Assembly (NCBI RefSeq): GCF_001274535.1
Contig: NZ_CP012410.1
Span: 2,329,126-2,393,125 of the forward strand
Length of the DNA stretch: 64,000 nt
Source: Leptotrichia sp. oral taxon 212
GTDB taxonomy: Bacteria; Fusobacteriota; Fusobacteriia; Fusobacteriales; Leptotrichiaceae
Direction of reading: 5' to 3'
The notes under the pieces were generated by a model. That model made no database searches, was not told the origin of the DNA, and worked only from the letters and a program-made list of their open reading frames with translations. Shown here piece after piece: positions 43,667 to 53,367 of the stretch (position 1 is the stretch's first letter; each line of letters starts with the position of its first letter). The position numbers and the translations under genes are program-made.

Positions 43667-44526
43667 TAAATTTCTCCTTTTTCTCTCATTTCCTCTAAAA
43701 ATCTGTCAATTCCACTTTTCCAGTCAGGTATTTTTTCATTTAACAGTTTTTCCACCTTTCCAGATGACAGATATGAATATTCCGGTCTTTTCGCAGGCAA
43801 ATTAAAGTCTTCTATCCTTGCTTTTTTAATAATTCCTTTCCAGCCTATTTTTCCTAATATATATTTAGCCTGATCATACTTGCTTGCTTCTCCATTATTG
43901 GAAATATGATATACACCATATTTTCTGGTCTGTATCAGTTTCCATGAAAATATGGCAAGATCCTTTGAATAAGTTGGTGAAGCAGTCTCATTGTCAACTA
44001 CATTCAGTTCTTCCTTTACTTTACTCCATTCCAGTATCTTTTTACTAAAATTAACATTTCCTATGCCAAATAACCATGAAGTTCTTATTACAAAAGATTT
44101 TGAATAAGTTTTTAAAACTGCTTTTTCTCCTTCTCTTTTGGATTTTCCATATTTTGACAAAGGAGCAGCCGCATCTTCTTCACTGTAGGGACTATTTTTT
44201 TTCCCATCGAATACAAAATCTGTTGAATAAGTTACATAATCTGCATTTATTTTTTTTGCAAATTCTGCGAGTATTGCAGGAGCTTCTGTATTTACTAGGA
44301 ATACATTTTCATCAGTTTCTGCTTTATCAACATCATTGTACGCCGCACAGTTTATTATATGTGTAAATTTATCATTTTTACTGAAAAAGGATTCCATTTG
44401 AACCGTATCTGTTATATCAAGATCATTATAATCTGTTGCTGTATAACTTATTCCTTTCTCTTCAAAAAGTTTTTTAAAATCGCTGCCCAGCTGTCCATCA
44501 GCTCCAGTTAAAAGCACATTTATCAT
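43666..44526 (-). CDS. rfbD: dTDP-4-dehydrorhamnose reductase
   Basis: This enzyme performs the last step of dTDP-L-rhamnose synthesis. The 286-residue SDR-type protein has [13 protein letters not shown] at its N terminus, the D-K-A-E region YNDVDKAE, a YSTDFVFDG segment and a YGKSKREGE catalytic YxxxK. Start is ATG 44526, with GGTGA upstream. The other rfb genes (A, B, C) are not in this window. It overlaps the acetyltransferase gene. Confidence 0.9.
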   Translation of the reverse strand: MINVLLTGADGQLGSDFKKLFEEKGISYTATDYNDLDITDTVQMESFFSKNDKFTHIINCAAYNDVDKAETDENVFLVNTEAPAILAEFAKKINADYVTYSTDFVFDGKKNSPYSEEDAAAPLSKYGKSKREGEKAVLKTYSKSFVIRTSWLFGIGNVNFSKKILEWSKVKEELNVVDNETASPTYSKDLAIFSWKLIQTRKYGVYHISNNGEASKYDQAKYILGKIGWKGIIKKARIEDFNLPAKRPEYSYLSSGKVEKLLNEKIPDWKSGIDRFLEEMREKGEI

Positions 44527-44543
44527 TTTATTCACCATATTAA

Positions 44544-45659
44544 TTAGATTTTATCATATATTTCCTCAAGTTTTTTTGCAGAGTATTTCCACTGATATTT
44601 TTTAGCCTGTTCATATCCTTTTAGTATCATTTCTTCTCTGTAATTACTGTCATTCCGTATTTTTTTATATGCTTCAAAAATTTCATCTTCATTTAAAGGA
44701 TCAACTAAAATTGCGGCATCTCCTGCAACTTCAGGTAAAGACGACACATTTGAAGTAACCACAGGCACTCCTGCCGCCATAGCTTCCAGAACCGGCATTC
44801 CAAAACCTTCATACAATGATGGAAATGTAAAAAACTGTGCAAGTTTATAAATAGGTATTTTATCCTCTTCATCAATATAACCTGTTATTATAATGTCTGT
44901 TCCCATTGACTCTATTAATTTCATAATATTCTCATATTTCCATCCTTTTTTCCCTACAATTACAAACTTTAAATCATCATCGACCTTCTCTTTATATTTT
45001 ATAAAGGCTTTTATTATTCTTTCTATATTTTTTCTTGGTTCTATTGTTCCTAAATACAATATATATTCTGAAGGCAAATTATATTTTTTTCTTATTCTTT
45101 CAAGCTCTTCTTTTTCATATTTTTGGGAATAGTTTTCTAAATCTATACCTGGATGCACTATCTCTATCTTATCTTCAGTAACACCAAGATTTTTTATAAT
45201 ATCATTTTTTGCACTTTCAGATATTGTAATTATCAAATCTGATTTTTGAGCTCCGTATTTATACTCTTCAAGTTCTTTTCTATCCCCCATTGTTTCAGGA
45301 GCAGAAATAAAAACTGTATCATAAATGGTATTAATCACTTTACCTTTTATATTTTTCGGAATAGTAAAATTAAAAAAATGATATATATCTGACTTTGTTC
45401 CGAAAATAAGATTATGCCTTATATTCAGTTTTTTTGTTAAAAAATTATACATTGTATAAGTAAGCATTTTATTCTGCTTTATTTTTATATCGTAATCTAT
45501 CTGACTTTTTACATCATGCCTTCCCATAAAATTTATAAATTCAGCTATATAATCATTTCTATCTGATTTGCTCAGTTCCTTAACTATATTATAGATGTAC
45601 CATCCTACTCCTGTTTTTTTCCCGACAGCCCATTGTAATTCTAACGATATTTTTTTCAT
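44544..45659 (-). CDS. GT4-family glycosyltransferase (mannosyl-like)
   Basis: This 371-residue GT-B enzyme has the N-terminal KKTGVGWYIYNIV acceptor-domain pattern and YLGTIEPRKNIERII near residue 195. The donor-site motif PSLYEGFGMPVLEAMAAG is near 275, followed by SNVSSLPEVAGDAA. It transfers a nucleotide-activated sugar to the growing glycan on the cytoplasmic side. ATG 45659 is preferred; an upstream TTG in frame overlaps the next gene. Confidence 0.85.
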   Translation of the reverse strand: MKKISLELQWAVGKKTGVGWYIYNIVKELSKSDRNDYIAEFINFMGRHDVKSQIDYDIKIKQNKMLTYTMYNFLTKKLNIRHNLIFGTKSDIYHFFNFTIPKNIKGKVINTIYDTVFISAPETMGDRKELEEYKYGAQKSDLIITISESAKNDIIKNLGVTEDKIEIVHPGIDLENYSQKYEKEELERIRKKYNLPSEYILYLGTIEPRKNIERIIKAFIKYKEKVDDDLKFVIVGKKGWKYENIMKLIESMGTDIIITGYIDEEDKIPIYKLAQFFTFPSLYEGFGMPVLEAMAAGVPVVTSNVSSLPEVAGDAAILVDPLNEDEIFEAYKKIRNDSNYREEMILKGYEQAKKYQWKYSAKKLEEIYDKI

Positions 45660-45685
45660 TTTATTCCCAACTTTCTTTTTAAATT

Positions 45686-46735
45686 TTAACAAAATTTATC
45701 ATACATTTGTCTATATTTTTTTAATATTTTATCATAAGAAAAGTTTTCTTCATAATATTTTTTAAAATTATAACCTGGAGCTTCTTTATAATATTTTTCT
45801 ATTTTACTTTCTAAATCTTCAACATTATTTTTTACTAAAAAATCCTTATCTATTATAATTTCCGGAATAGCACAGACATCTGAAGCAAAAACCGGTTTAT
45901 TATAAAGATATCCTTCTATTATCGGTAATCCAAACCCTTCACCATATTTTGCTAAAACGGTTACTAAATCAGAGCTTTTATAAAATGTTCCAACTTCTTC
46001 ATCTGGAACATATCCCAGCAATTCGATATTTTCTAACTGATTCTTTTGTATTTCTTCCCTGTATTTTTCTAATAACGGCCCTTTACCAGCTACTTTAATA
46101 TCATAATCTCTTTTTATTTTTGCTAATTCTATTAATAAATCGATATCTGCTCTCTCTTCAATGCTCCGGACAGTAAAAATTTTTCTTTTACCTTTTTTCC
46201 AGTTATCTTCCGGTATATTTTTTTTAATAACCTGTTCAAAAGGAGTCGTATTATATATAATTTTAAAATTTTTTCCTTCATATAAAGATTTTTCTTTTGA
46301 AAATTTTGAAATAAAATGTACTAGTTTCGATTTTTTATAAACTTTCTTCTCGATATATTTAAATAAATTTTGTAATTTATGATTTACTGCATTAGATTGG
46401 TAATAAAGTCCATCATGTACTGTAAAAATATCTGTTTTTTTTAAAAGAAAAAAGCTCATAAGATAATTATGAGAATGTATAATATATTTTTTATTTTTAA
46501 ACTTTTTATTTATTAATTTATTCAAACTGATAAACCTGAATTTATTTTTCCTTATTCCAATACAGTTTATTCCATTCCAGTTAAATTCAACATTTTCATC
46601 ATCAAAAAAAATATAATATTTTTCTATATTTTCTCCTAAGGATTGAGCCTGAAATAAAATCACATTTTCGACTCCTCTTTTAAATTTCAAAGGATTATTA
46701 AATCCGAAATATATCACACATTTCCTCATCTCCAT
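45686..46735 (-). CDS. GT4-family glycosyltransferase
   Basis: This is a 349-residue GT-B enzyme. The C-terminal donor domain shows VAGKGPLLEKY, a GYVPDEEVGTFY segment, and the motif YGEGFGLPIIEGY near 263 followed by SDVCAIPEI. The N-terminal domain contains an IIHSHNY/VHDGLYY acceptor region. AAAGGA precedes the ATG. It is part of the polysaccharide operon; substrate is unknown. Confidence 0.8.
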   Translation of the reverse strand: MEMRKCVIYFGFNNPLKFKRGVENVILFQAQSLGENIEKYYIFFDDENVEFNWNGINCIGIRKNKFRFISLNKLINKKFKNKKYIIHSHNYLMSFFLLKKTDIFTVHDGLYYQSNAVNHKLQNLFKYIEKKVYKKSKLVHFISKFSKEKSLYEGKNFKIIYNTTPFEQVIKKNIPEDNWKKGKRKIFTVRSIEERADIDLLIELAKIKRDYDIKVAGKGPLLEKYREEIQKNQLENIELLGYVPDEEVGTFYKSSDLVTVLAKYGEGFGLPIIEGYLYNKPVFASDVCAIPEIIIDKDFLVKNNVEDLESKIEKYYKEAPGYNFKKYYEENFSYDKILKKYRQMYDKFC

Positions 46736-46773
46736 TTTTTATCCTTTCAAAAATTATTTATATTTTTTCTGTA

Positions 46774-47876
46774 TTACTTTTTTAAAACTATCTCAAAAAG
46801 TTCTTTCCAGTTATTACAGTAAGGCTGTTCTATATTTTTGCAGATATTCCCATCAAAATTAATATTTTTTTCTGTAATAACTGATTCCATTTTTACAGCC
46901 AGTTCTTCAGCTGAATCAGGATTAAAGAAAAATACATTTTGATAATTTCCCAATGTTTCATGTGCATAGGGCAAATCAGCTAAAATCAGCTTTTTCTTGA
47001 ACTCTTTTGCCTCAGTAACCGGTAATCCCCATGTTTCAATTTTAGAAGGAAATATAACTGTTTCTGTCTTATTGTAATACTTCATTAAATTTTCTCTTAA
47101 CTGCAGCCCAATAAATTTGACACATTCAAGTTTATTATATTTTTCAGCTATTTCTTTTGAATAAATATTTTCACTGCCATCTATTGTCAAATAAACCTTG
47201 AAATTTTTAATATTTTTATTTTCAAGGATTTCAGACGCCTTACAAATTACCTCAAAATTTTTAAAGACTCTTGGAAAGCTGGGATAAATGAAACTATTTT
47301 TCTCAACTTCCATATCTGTGTCTATCTTTAAATCTTCCAGATTAACTTCAGGATGTGCAACAATAACATTTTTTATTCCAAAAGCTTTCTTAAATTCTTT
47401 TCTTATCCAGTCCTGCTGAACAATAACATAATTATTTTTCTTTATATTTATTTTATAAATGTATTTATAAAATTTTGAAAAAAGAAATAATTTAAATGAT
47501 TTTTTCTTTCTTCTTTTGCCATTTTATAAAACATCATCGGATTGTGGCAATACACAACTCTTTTATCAGCTATTACATTCGGTGTCATATCATGTAATGA
47601 AAGCCATAAATAAGGCTTCAATTTTTCTGACAGTTTCTTAAAATAAATATATTCATAATATAATCTTTTTAAGTAACTTTTTTTAGAATCCTTAAATTCC
47701 ATAAATTCTATTTTTCCTTCATATTCTGAAAATAAGCTTTTATCATGAACTAAAGCTACTACTTTGTAATCTTCCAGAAAATTTTCCTCAAGACATCTTA
47801 AACATTCCTTGTAGATTGTTAAAGGTCCGCCTTCACTGAAATTGATAGCAGATATTATTATTATTTTTTTATTCAT
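46774..47876 (-). pseudogene. Glycosyltransferase, frameshifted
   Basis: Two frames join into one glycosyltransferase of about 368 residues. The N-terminal part starts NKKIIIISAINFSEGGPLTI, and the C-terminal part carries FIYPSFPRVFKNFEVICKA and the donor motif SKIETWGLPVTEA. Frame is lost at the T6 run 47500-47505 (A6 in the gene). Restoring one base gives a continuous reading through KSFKLFLFSKFYKYIYKIN to QQDWIRKEF. The interval between the two open parts (47314-47447) is coding in the restored frame. Confidence 0.8.
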
Positions 47877-47916
47877 ATTTTTCCTCTAGTGTTATTTTTT
47901 AGAAAAATTTTAATAT

Positions 47917-48485
47917 TTAAAATTTTTCTATTTTCATTATATTAGCTCCGCTTCTTTGTGCAGCTTTTATTCCTATATCAGAGTCTTCAAAAATCAAAGT
48001 ATTTTCAGGACTAATATTAAAATATTCCATTGCTTTAATAAATCCTTCGGGATCAGGTTTTTTTTTCTCAACATTTTCTGCAAAAATAAATAATTCAAAA
48101 ACTTCTTTTTTATTAAAAAATTCTAATATCTCTTCACTATTTTGTTTAGAAGCAGTTGTAACTAATGCTATATAATAATTATTTTTTAAAGATTCGATAA
48201 TATCAAACAGATAATTATTTATTTTAGCGTATTTTAAATTATCTCTATAAATATTTTTTTTATTATATGAACTTTTTCTATTTCTTCTTCTTTTAAGTTT
48301 AGTTTTGAAAGAAATTCTTTATAATGTTTTCCGTAACATTCTTTTATAAAAAAACTGTAGTTCAACTCATATCCCATTTCATTTAATGATTTTTTATATG
48401 CTTGATAATTTACTTCCGATGTATCAAATAAAGTACCATCTAAATCACAAATAATCATTTTAGTTTTTTTCATTTTCATCACCAT
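47917..48485 (-). pseudogene. HAD-superfamily phosphatase/mutase, frameshifted
   Basis: The joined reading is a HAD hydrolase of about 190 residues, beta-phosphoglucomutase-like. Nucleophile motif is MIICDLDGTLFDTS near the N terminus, with motif III lysine in KKKPDPEGF and motif IV IFEDSDIGIKAA near the end. The frame breaks at the T8 run 48254-48261 (A8 in the gene), again one base short. In the gene the run reads A-AAA-AAA in the zero frame, so ribosomal slippage is conceivable. It overlaps the kinase-fusion gene and probably acts on the sugar or polyol phosphate of that module. Confidence 0.75.
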
Positions 48486-50379
48486 ACATTTCTATAACAT
48501 CGTGCAATATCATTAAAAGTCCCGAATAAAACATCAGTACTCTCTCTTTATCTATTTTAATTTTATAAGGAAGTAATCTTAACCAGTGTATTATTTCATG
48601 AAAATAAATGCTCCTTACTGTTTCCTTATCAAATTTTAAATTCATATACTCATTTAATTTTTCAAAAAAATAAACATATGTATGGGATTTAGTAAAAAGA
48701 AAATTGATTTTATTCTCCTCTACATTTATTTCATAAGTTTTCATCATAAATTCATATCCACCATGTATTGATTGTAATAATTTCCCATAATCTAAGTTAG
48801 GTGAATCATGTATATTTCCTGTATTAGGATCTATTATATAAAAACTGTCTTCTCCATCTTCGTCTCTTGTACAAACAATATTTTCAATTGTTAAATCTCC
48901 ATGTAATTCAGAATATATATCGTTTTTAAATATTTCGTAAAGATATTCTTTTGACAGATATCCTAAGTAATATTTTAAATTTTTATACGCTCTTCCATTT
49001 ATAATTATTTCATCATATCCTGATAATTTTTTTATTGTATTTGCTTCAAGTATTTTTTTTAGATTTATAGTAACTTTTGAGTCTATATATTTTTCTATTG
49101 TTTCTTTATCAGCTTTTCGGACATTTTCAATATAAACAAATTCATTTAACGCTTCTAATGCTTTTTTTGTTATATTCCAACCTTTCTCATAAGGCATTGA
49201 ATGAACATATTCAAATAAAACTACAGCATTGGAATCATATTCCATGTCATAATAACAATATTCTTTTGTTTTCTCCTGTTCAATGATTTTAGGTAAAGGC
49301 AAGCCTTTTTTTTGTATTTTTTCAATCCATCTTATCTGATCATATAATTTTTCCCTATCTTCAAATGCATATTTTCTATAAAATATTTTATCCCCCTTCA
49401 TACATAACATTGTTGTTGCATTTGATCCTGCAGAAAAATCTCTTATAATATTAATATTCTGATTTATTTTTAAATAATTATTGATGTATGTCTTATCTTT
49501 ATCCATAAAGTATTTTTCCAGAAACTGTAATCTTTCTTTACTATTTAAATTTGGTAATAGATTCAAATATTTTTCATTTGAATATTTTGTAAAGGAATCT
49601 GACTTACTTCTTATAAATTTCGAATAAATTAATAATAAGAATATAGGAACACCTAAAAAAATATAGGAATAATACAAAATTGGTTTCATACTTTGAGAAA
49701 TTAGACCAAATACATCATTTGAAAACATCAAGGTAAAAACACCAATTAAAGTAAAATTATATCCTTTTTCAATCAAAAATAACGAAAAAGAATAATATGA
49801 AAAAATATATAAAATCCACATAGATATAGTTGTTGTAACCATTTTTACTTTGTTTATTTTTAAAAATATATCTTTAAAATTCCAAATTAAAGACCACATA
49901 AATTTCAGTAAATTAAGCTCTATACTTTGATTAAACAAAGAAGCTAATTTTAAAGAAAATATTTTTACATATTTTTTCAATCCATAAACAACTATTACTG
50001 TTAAAAATATTAAGAATGATAAAAACATATAAAAAATCAGATTTTTTTTTACCGCTTCATGTGAATCATTAAATAAAAAAAATATTAAAAATATTATTCC
50101 TACCACTATAACATCCAATATTCGATCAACTATTACCGTTGAAAATGAAAAAGAATACTTATTTTTCATTTTTTTACCTGAATAAATGGCTCTAAAAATA
50201 TCTCCAACTACTCTAAATGGTATGAATAAATTTATAAAATGTCCAACTGATAATGCTTGTATCAAATTTTTGGTTTTTGGTTCTTCATAAATATTTATAA
50301 ATAACTTCCATCTTTGAATTCTTGCAATATGAGCTAAAAATAAAAATATTATAGCTCCAACCAAAAAAATTATATTCAT
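48460..50379 (-). CDS. Fusion: flippase-like membrane domain plus small-molecule kinase
   Basis: This 639-residue protein has two parts. Residues 1-265 form about seven or eight membrane helices resembling the UPF0104/AglD/LPG-synthase-like flippase family (FINLFIPFRVVGDIFRA, STVIVDRILDVIVVG). From about 300 to the end is an aminoglycoside-phosphotransferase-like kinase with catalytic SELHGDLTIENIV near 520 and metal motif IIDPNTG near 544. It lies between a HAD phosphatase and a sugar nucleotidyltransferase, consistent with making and activating an unusual phosphorylated glycan substituent. The membrane-kinase fusion is unusual. Confidence 0.75.
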   Translation of the reverse strand: MNIIFLVGAIIFLFLAHIARIQRWKLFINIYEEPKTKNLIQALSVGHFINLFIPFRVVGDIFRAIYSGKKMKNKYSFSFSTVIVDRILDVIVVGIIFLIFFLFNDSHEAVKKNLIFYMFLSFLIFLTVIVVYGLKKYVKIFSLKLASLFNQSIELNLLKFMWSLIWNFKDIFLKINKVKMVTTTISMWILYIFSYYSFSLFLIEKGYNFTLIGVFTLMFSNDVFGLISQSMKPILYYSYIFLGVPIFLLLIYSKFIRSKSDSFTKYSNEKYLNLLPNLNSKERLQFLEKYFMDKDKTYINNYLKINQNINIIRDFSAGSNATTMLCMKGDKIFYRKYAFEDREKLYDQIRWIEKIQKKGLPLPKIIEQEKTKEYCYYDMEYDSNAVVLFEYVHSMPYEKGWNITKKALEALNEFVYIENVRKADKETIEKYIDSKVTINLKKILEANTIKKLSGYDEIIINGRAYKNLKYYLGYLSKEYLYEIFKNDIYSELHGDLTIENIVCTRDEDGEDSFYIIDPNTGNIHDSPNLDYGKLLQSIHGGYEFMMKTYEINVEENKINFLFTKSHTYVYFFEKLNEYMNLKFDKETVRSIYFHEIIHWLRLLPYKIKIDKERVLMFYSGLLMILHDVIEMYGDENEKN

Positions 50380-50398
50380 TTTAAAAAATTCCTTTCTT

Positions 50399-51136
50399 TT
50401 ATAAGAATTGTTTCAAATCATATTTTTTTGATTCTTCATACTCAACAGGTGTCCCAAAAGATATATGTAAATCTGTTGAAAAAAACTTTATTTGCATTTT
50501 ATTTTTAATCATAATATTATAAATTCCGCTCATAAAATACTCATCATAGCTACAATTATCCAAATATTCATTTGCAGAAATTTTAAAAATATCTTTATTT
50601 TTAAAATAATATGCTCCACAAATTGCCTGATTACTTATAACTTTTTTCTCCATTGTCTGAATTACATTATCATTTTCATCAAGAGCAACATAACTGTACC
50701 TTGAGTCATTGGATTTAAATGTTAATAAACCACCATCAACTTCATTAAAATTATTAATTTTGCAAAATTCATAGAAAAAGTTACATAAAAAAGCATGATC
50801 GCAATCATTAAACAGAATAGGATTATCATTATCTATCAATTCTACGCCTTCCAGACACGTCAAAACGGCTCCATTTAATACTTTATCAATAACCTTTAAT
50901 TGAGCTTCAGGATAATATTCTAAAATTTTTTTATCAATTTCATATTTTTCAACATGCTCTTTCAATACAATAAATATTAATTTTTCCACTTTCAAAAATT
51001 TTACAATTGATTGTGTTGCCCAAAAGAAAAAAGGTTTCCCATTCAAATTAATCAAGGGTTTAGGCATTTCAATCCCTTCTTTTTTAAACCTTGTTCCTCC
51101 GCCAGCCATAGGTATTATTAAATTTATATTTTCCAT
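50399..51136 (-). CDS. Sugar or polyol-phosphate nucleotidyltransferase
   Basis: This 245-residue NTP-transferase-fold enzyme has the signature IPMAGGGTRFKKEG then MPKPLINLNGKP in its first 35 residues and a metal aspartate in FNDCDHAF near 115. It makes an NDP- or CDP-activated compound for the surface glycan. ATG 51136 is chosen because AGGGAG is properly spaced; the TTG two codons upstream is too close. Neighbours are a kinase fusion on one side and an epimerase on the other. Confidence 0.8.
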   Translation of the reverse strand: MENINLIIPMAGGGTRFKKEGIEMPKPLINLNGKPFFFWATQSIVKFLKVEKLIFIVLKEHVEKYEIDKKILEYYPEAQLKVIDKVLNGAVLTCLEGVELIDNDNPILFNDCDHAFLCNFFYEFCKINNFNEVDGGLLTFKSNDSRYSYVALDENDNVIQTMEKKVISNQAICGAYYFKNKDIFKISANEYLDNCSYDEYFMSGIYNIMIKNKMQIKFFSTDLHISFGTPVEYEESKKYDLKQFL

Positions 51137-51161
51137 AGTCAAACTCCCTAATAATAGTATT

Positions 51162-52181
51162 TTATACTTTTAGCTTGCTCAATAAATTACATTGATATTC
51201 AATAACCTTTCTAAGACCTTTTTCAATATTTATCTTAGGAGACCAGTTATACTTATTTTTTGCATATGTATTATCGCAAAGGGAATATTTATTAATTTCT
51301 TCTTTTAAGATAGAGTCTTTTATTTTATAAAAACCTTCATAAAGTTCAGGGTATTTTTCCCAATAATGAGCATCATTAGCATATTCTGGTTTAATATCCT
51401 TTTGCATTATTTTTGATGCAATTTCATACATCTCATTTACAGAATAATTTGTCAATGAAGAGCAGTTAACACAATCAAAACCTTCTCCTTTTTGAACTGC
51501 AATTGCTAAATCTATAAGATCGTCTACATATACATAGTCTCTTCTTTGATTTCCATCCGAATGAAAAATTGGAATTCTATTATAATAGAGTTCTCTAATC
51601 ATATAAGCAACAAAAGGAGGCTGTTTTCTTAAACAATCTATATGAGGTCCGTAAACATTTGCAAAACGGATACAAGTAACACTCATTCCATAAGTATCAC
51701 AAAAAGATTGAGCAAATCTTTCTGCAACATATTTGGTATTTGGATAAATCAATGTAGGAAGCTCAAATTTATCTTCTTTAGTCGGAAAATTCTTATCATT
51801 CTCATAAATCGCATTTGTACTTGCTTGAATTATTTTTTTTACCCCGAACTTTCTGCTGTTTTCCAGTATATTTACAAAACCTGTTGTATTAACATCTATT
51901 GCTTCCTGTGGATTAGACTGGCAATCTGGAAGTGGAGCAATTCCTGCAATATTATAAACATAATCTACATCTCCATTTTTTAGTAATGAACCTATACCCT
52001 CTCTATCTCGAATATCCATTCTAATTATCTCATCTCTAAAATCATAATCTGGAAAAATAAGATTATCTTCTTTTCCATAAGAAAAATTATCAACAAGAAT
52101 TAATTCATTTTTGTCTTTCCATAAACGATATGCAAGTTGAGAGCCGATAAATCCGGCAGCTCCTGTTATTAATATTTTCAT
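51162..52181 (-). CDS. NAD-dependent sugar epimerase/dehydratase
   Basis: This 339-residue extended SDR has nucleotide-binding TGAAGFIGSQLA at residues 6-17, NIAGIAPLPDCQ and ASTNAIY segments and the catalytic YPNTK near 150. RRDYVYVDDLIDLA is near 220. It modifies a nucleotide sugar in the glycan pathway, UDP-glucose-4-epimerase-like by fold; the substrate is not readable. Its start overlaps the end of the GT2 reading frame. Confidence 0.82.
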   Translation of the reverse strand: MKILITGAAGFIGSQLAYRLWKDKNELILVDNFSYGKEDNLIFPDYDFRDEIIRMDIRDREGIGSLLKNGDVDYVYNIAGIAPLPDCQSNPQEAIDVNTTGFVNILENSRKFGVKKIIQASTNAIYENDKNFPTKEDKFELPTLIYPNTKYVAERFAQSFCDTYGMSVTCIRFANVYGPHIDCLRKQPPFVAYMIRELYYNRIPIFHSDGNQRRDYVYVDDLIDLAIAVQKGEGFDCVNCSSLTNYSVNEMYEIASKIMQKDIKPEYANDAHYWEKYPELYEGFYKIKDSILKEEINKYSLCDNTYAKNKYNWSPKINIEKGLRKVIEYQCNLLSKLKV

Positions 52182-52896
52182 AATTTTTTACCTCTTCTTT
52201 TGAATTGCTTTTTTAAATTATATGTGGATATAACCATTCGTTTTGTAGCTTTAAATACTGCTGGAAGCCCTGTTCCGAAAAAAGCTCTTCCATTAATTCT
52301 TTCTGAAAACATAATATCATAACGTATTATTTTCATTTTGTTTTTTTTAGCCATATAAAAAGCATATGTATCAAATGCAAAATCTACAGGTGGATTAATC
52401 CAGCTGTTAAAAAACTCTTTAGAAAAAAGTTAGGTTGCGCTCCAATATCATGTAAAATTTCTCCAAATAATATTGATTCAAATAAAGACATCCCAAAAGT
52501 AACTATTCTTTTAAAAAGAGGACGCTTTCTTCTACGACCTTTTACGAATATATTTTTATTCCATGAATTTTCTTCTAAAATTTTATATGATTTAAGAACA
52601 TCACTTGGAGTTGTCTGCATATCTGCATGCATCCACCCTAAAAAATCTCCTTTTGCTTCTTTTAAACCTTGAAGAATACCATAACCATATCCTTTATTTA
52701 TAGGAACCAGCACCGTTCTCGCAAATAAATATTTAGGAAGCAGTCTCCTTAAAACTTCATCTGAGCTATCAGTAGAACCATTATTAACTAATATTATTTC
52801 TATATCTTCATTAGTCAAAATATTATCAAATTTATCAAGAATTATCGGTATATTCTCTTCTTCATTATAACACGGTATAATTATAGACATTTTCAT
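52178..52896 (-). pseudogene. GT2-family (DPM1-like) glycosyltransferase, frameshifted
   Basis: The joined product of about 239 residues starts MSIIIPCYNEEENIPIILDK with the NNGSTDSS and GWMHADMQT (DxD-like) motifs. It probably transfers a sugar to polyprenyl phosphate. The frame is lost at the A6 run 52423-52428 (T6 in the gene), one base short. In the restored frame it continues EFFNSWINPPVDFAFDTY to a basic tail and stops inside the epimerase start. It pairs functionally with the GtrA-like gene upstream. Confidence 0.8.
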
Positions 52897-52947
52897 TATT
52901 CTTATTCTCCTTTATGGACTTAGTTGAGAAATATAACAGTTTATAGC

Positions 52948-53327
52948 TTATTTTTTAAAAATTAAAAATTTTGAAGTTATATAATTTAATATTATTCCTA
53001 TTACATTGGAAATTATTTTTAACAATTTATCATCCTGTTTAAAAATTTCAACACCTATAACCATAATTCCTACATCTAAAACTCCTGTTATATATCTTGT
53101 AAAAGCAAAAAATAGAAATTCTTTTAATACTTTGTTTTTCAATTTTTCTTTTTTTCAAAAACAAAATTTCTATTTGCAAAGAAAGAAAATATCAAAGCTA
53201 AAATCCATGCAATTATACTAGACAAAATATAATTCAGATTCAAAACACTTCTTAAAATAAAATAAATAAAAATATTCAAAAAAGTAGTTAATGCTCCTAT
53301 TATACCGTATTTAAAAATTTCTATCAT
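52948..53327 (-). pseudogene. GtrA-family membrane protein, split at a slippery run
   Basis: The joined reading of about 126 residues has the four helices of GtrA proteins, thought to help flip polyprenyl-linked sugars. The halves are EIFKYGIIGALTTFLNIF...NRNFVF and KEFLFFAFTRYITGVLDV...NYITSKFLIF. They are in different frames, joined at 53149-53155. There the mRNA reads A-AAA-AAG in the zero frame, a classical -1 slippery heptamer. A -1 shift gives EKKEKLKNKVLKEF, exactly the expected linker. It is either a programmed frameshift or a one-base loss. Confidence 0.75.
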
Positions 53328-53367
53328 TTATTCCTGTATATTTCCTTTCTAAAATTTTATTCTTCTT

